A stretch of 64,000 nucleotides of DNA from Kuschelorhynchus macadamiae (lineage: Eukaryota > Arthropoda > Insecta > Coleoptera > Curculionidae), in NCBI GenBank assembly GCA_030620095.1, contig JAUTXW010000538.1, forward strand, positions 1 through 64,000, written 5' to 3'. Below are positions 62,132 through 64,000 of the stretch, one piece after another. Under the pieces are notes generated by a model. It had not been told where the DNA came from and searched no databases. It saw only the letters and a program-made list of their open reading frames with translations. Each line of letters opens with the position of its first letter. Position 1 is the first letter of the stretch. Made by a program: the position numbers and the translations under genes.

Positions 62132-62205
62132 CATCCGCCTGAACAGGGATTCGAACACATATCGCCGAATCCAAAGCCGAATATCCTACTGATGCTCTAA
62201 GAAGC
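62132..62205 (-). repeat. tRNA-like sequence, probable tRNA-derived SINE head or pseudogene
   Basis: On the minus strand a T-arm/B-box (TGTTCGAATCC) is preceded at the right spacing by GGCTTTGGATTCGGCG, an anticodon-arm-like stretch, and by TTAGAGCATCAGTAGGA, D-arm-like. The anticodon stem does not pair properly, so a functional tRNA is unlikely. Confidence 0.4.
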
Positions 62206-62529
62206 AAATGTTCGACAATAATTATTTTTACACTATGTTTCGCCAACAGCAACCAATCAAATCTCAGGATTTAATTTGCTTTTACAACTGTATCAGAAAC
62301 TGAAATCTAGGGACTAGGAATTATCCTGCGAACCTCAAAAATTGCCTAGAACAAAGGCTCCTTATCTTACATTCAGATGGTTTACCGGTTTTTCAAATCG
62401 TCACAACTTGACAGCTTACCGGATTTCTGGTCGACGTTAGCTCTCTAATTTTAACCTCCAATTACATAAGAAGACCCCGAAGAGAAAATTAAGTGAGAAG
62501 TTCGATTTTTAGATAGTTTTACGGTGAAA

Positions 62530-62862
62530 ATGGCTGTAAGTTTTGTACAAAAACGATTCATGTCATCAGCACTCCAAAGATTTTGCTACAATCTCTCTGG
62601 CTTTAACAAATATGGACTTTGGAGGGACGATTTGCTATATGTGGACAGTGATGTTAGTGAGGCCCTAAAAAGATTGCCTCAGAATGTCGTCGACGAACGC
62701 AACTACAGGATGCTGAGGGCTACCCAGTTGTCGATCCAGAAAGATTACCTACCTAAGGAGCAGTGGACTAAACTTGAGGACGATAAACTTTACCTTTCAC
62801 CAATTGTCGAGGAAGTTATTAAAGAAAGGGAAGAAAGAGAAGAATGGAACAAAAATTACTAA
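62530..62862 (+). CDS. UQCRB: Cytochrome b-c1 complex subunit 7
   Basis: A 110-residue protein, the usual length for this nucleus-encoded, matrix-side subunit of respiratory complex III that helps assemble cytochrome b. Family marks seen: FCYNLSGFNKYGLWRDDLLY near residues 19-38, then VSEALKRLP, ERNYRMLRATQLS, and LPKEQWTKLEDDKLYLSPIV; the charged EEREEW C-terminus closes it. The start is ATG 62530 in GAAAATGGC; the in-frame GTG at 62524 is not a eukaryotic start. It is a single exon here and has no poly-A remnant or flanking duplication, so I take it as the real gene and not a retrocopy. Confidence 0.95.
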   Translation: MAVSFVQKRFMSSALQRFCYNLSGFNKYGLWRDDLLYVDSDVSEALKRLPQNVVDERNYRMLRATQLSIQKDYLPKEQWTKLEDDKLYLSPIVEEVIKEREEREEWNKNY

Positions 62863-62978
62863 GTTGTTTAATTTTTAGTAGGTACCAAGAGACTAATTTT
62901 GTATAGTTTATTCAATTAAGCATAACCTTCCACTTTTTTTTGTCTTTTATTAGAAATAAGTAAAATGCATATGGTATA

Positions 62979-62984
62979 AATAAA
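62979..62984 (+). terminator. UQCRB polyadenylation signal
   Basis: AATAAA 117 bp after the stop codon, within an AT-rich tail. Position is usual; usage is inferred. Confidence 0.5.
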
Positions 62985-62999
62985 TTATTGATTTAGGTA

Positions 63000-64000
63000 A
63001 TTGGTTTTCTTTATAACACCTGATTTTTGCTACCTTTAAATATAAATAACCAATGTTAAGAATAATAAATGTAATTTATGATCATCCCTAGATTTGAAAC
63101 TTTTGTTTATCACCAGAGCTTGTGATTTAGCAAGTCACAAAGTAACCTTCTTTGTAATTTATTGTATTGTTCAACTTCGATAAATTAATTTACATTTCCA
63201 GTATACCTATCGACTTAAAAAAAAAAAAAATGCTTTGTAAAGGAATATTATACTGTGCTCACGGATACATTTTCATAATTTTGAAGCCCTCTGTGATCCA
63301 CAACCAGACAATTTGAAGCACAATATTTATTGAAATATGAAAAGTAAAGGAAAATTAAGAAATAATCAAGTCAGTTAATGACAATAGGTAAATACTTACC
63401 AGCAAGAAAAAATTTTAGTAGAACAATAGCTTCCTGCAATATCTGACTTAAAGGTTTGATTAATAGAGTAGGCCACACAACTGTAGAAAACCACAAATAT
63501 GACCAAGTGGAAATGACAATAATTACAAATGTCAAAGGTGAAAGTTAAAATAGCGATTGTGAGTAAATCCATGATGGCTGGCTATCTTGAAATCTTTGTT
63601 TAGCATGTTACATCATTCCCTTAACATGTTTCTTGCATACATTCAGGCTGGGAAGACGATATTTCAAGTTTCATCTTTCATTTAGGGAATTACTTACTAA
63701 CCAATAAGAGAAATACAATGTTTATAAAGTACATCTTTGATATTTCAATTCATGATGCACGGGTAAAGATCCAAATGAACAACTGTAATAAAGGTATTTT
63801 CATAATTACTACCAATTAAATTACATTTTTAATTAGACTGCAGTCAAAATTTTTCTCAATTTGTGTCCACAATAAAGGACATTCAGAATTGGATGTCTCA
63901 ATACCAATTATACTTTAAATATTTTTTACTTAAATGGGTGCTACCTTAGAAATAAATTGGATAAAATGAAAATTCTTTCTTAAATAAAAAACAGGAAAAT
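63000..64000. other. Downstream of UQCRB, no firm feature
   Basis: AT-rich. A weak minus-strand exon candidate lies at 63400-63480 (listed as a finding). Otherwise nothing recognisable. Confidence 0.45.

Noticed and set aside
62524..62862. UQCRB start two codons upstream
   Set aside because: Position 62524 is GTG, not a normal eukaryotic start. ATG at 62530 has a good context and gives the family length.

Overview
The window is nuclear DNA of an animal, most likely an insect. The evidence is AT-rich sequence, split genes with GT-AG introns, long introns full of transposable elements, and a mix of Penelope-like, LINE, Ty3/gypsy and mariner elements typical of insects. A beetle is my guess, but the order cannot be fixed from sequence alone. 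There are no operons, CRISPR arrays or bacterial genes.

Three host genes are well supported. (1) The mitochondrial pyruvate dehydrogenase E1 alpha subunit is on the + strand in eight exons, 4862-13628. The reading frame closes exactly to 398 residues, including a basic mitochondrial presequence in exon 1. (2) A very large minus-strand gene, 57531 down to 20740, can be joined in frame across nine exons to about 2570 residues. It has an N-terminal coiled coil, a 5.2-kb giant exon with an AT-hook, and a C-terminal helical domain whose pattern matches ICE1, the scaffold of the little elongation complex for snRNA transcription. Its exons 7, 8 and 9 sit isolated among transposons. (3) UQCRB, subunit 7 of respiratory complex III, is at 62530-62862 (+) in one exon. 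The first two genes converge tail to tail with 7.1 kb between them. ICE1 and UQCRB diverge head to head with 5 kb between them.

Layout: 1-4.8 kb holds Penelope-like and mariner remnants. 4.8-14.1 kb is the PDH gene, whose last intron holds a LINE nested in a LINE. 14.1-20.7 kb is intergenic, with a DDE transposon split by a LINE, a long AT microsatellite and another LINE. 20.7-57.5 kb is ICE1, with a 5'-truncated gypsy element and a Penelope-like element in intron 8. Intron 7 has a LINE and a tandem array. Intron 6 has a mariner-like element, a foldback element, further Penelope-like pieces and tandem arrays. Intron 3 has a fairly young LINE. 57.5-62.5 kb holds two LINE remnants, possibly inside a 3.6-kb interval bounded by terminal inverted repeats. 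The last 1.1 kb has only a weak exon candidate.

Two of the host genes serve mitochondrial energy metabolism (pyruvate oxidation and complex III) and the third snRNA transcription. I see no sign that they form one system. The most notable structures are the foldback element at 36125-38006, the nested insertions, and the strong tendency of intronic elements to lie antisense to the gene they occupy. I did not find a convincing wholly new biological system.
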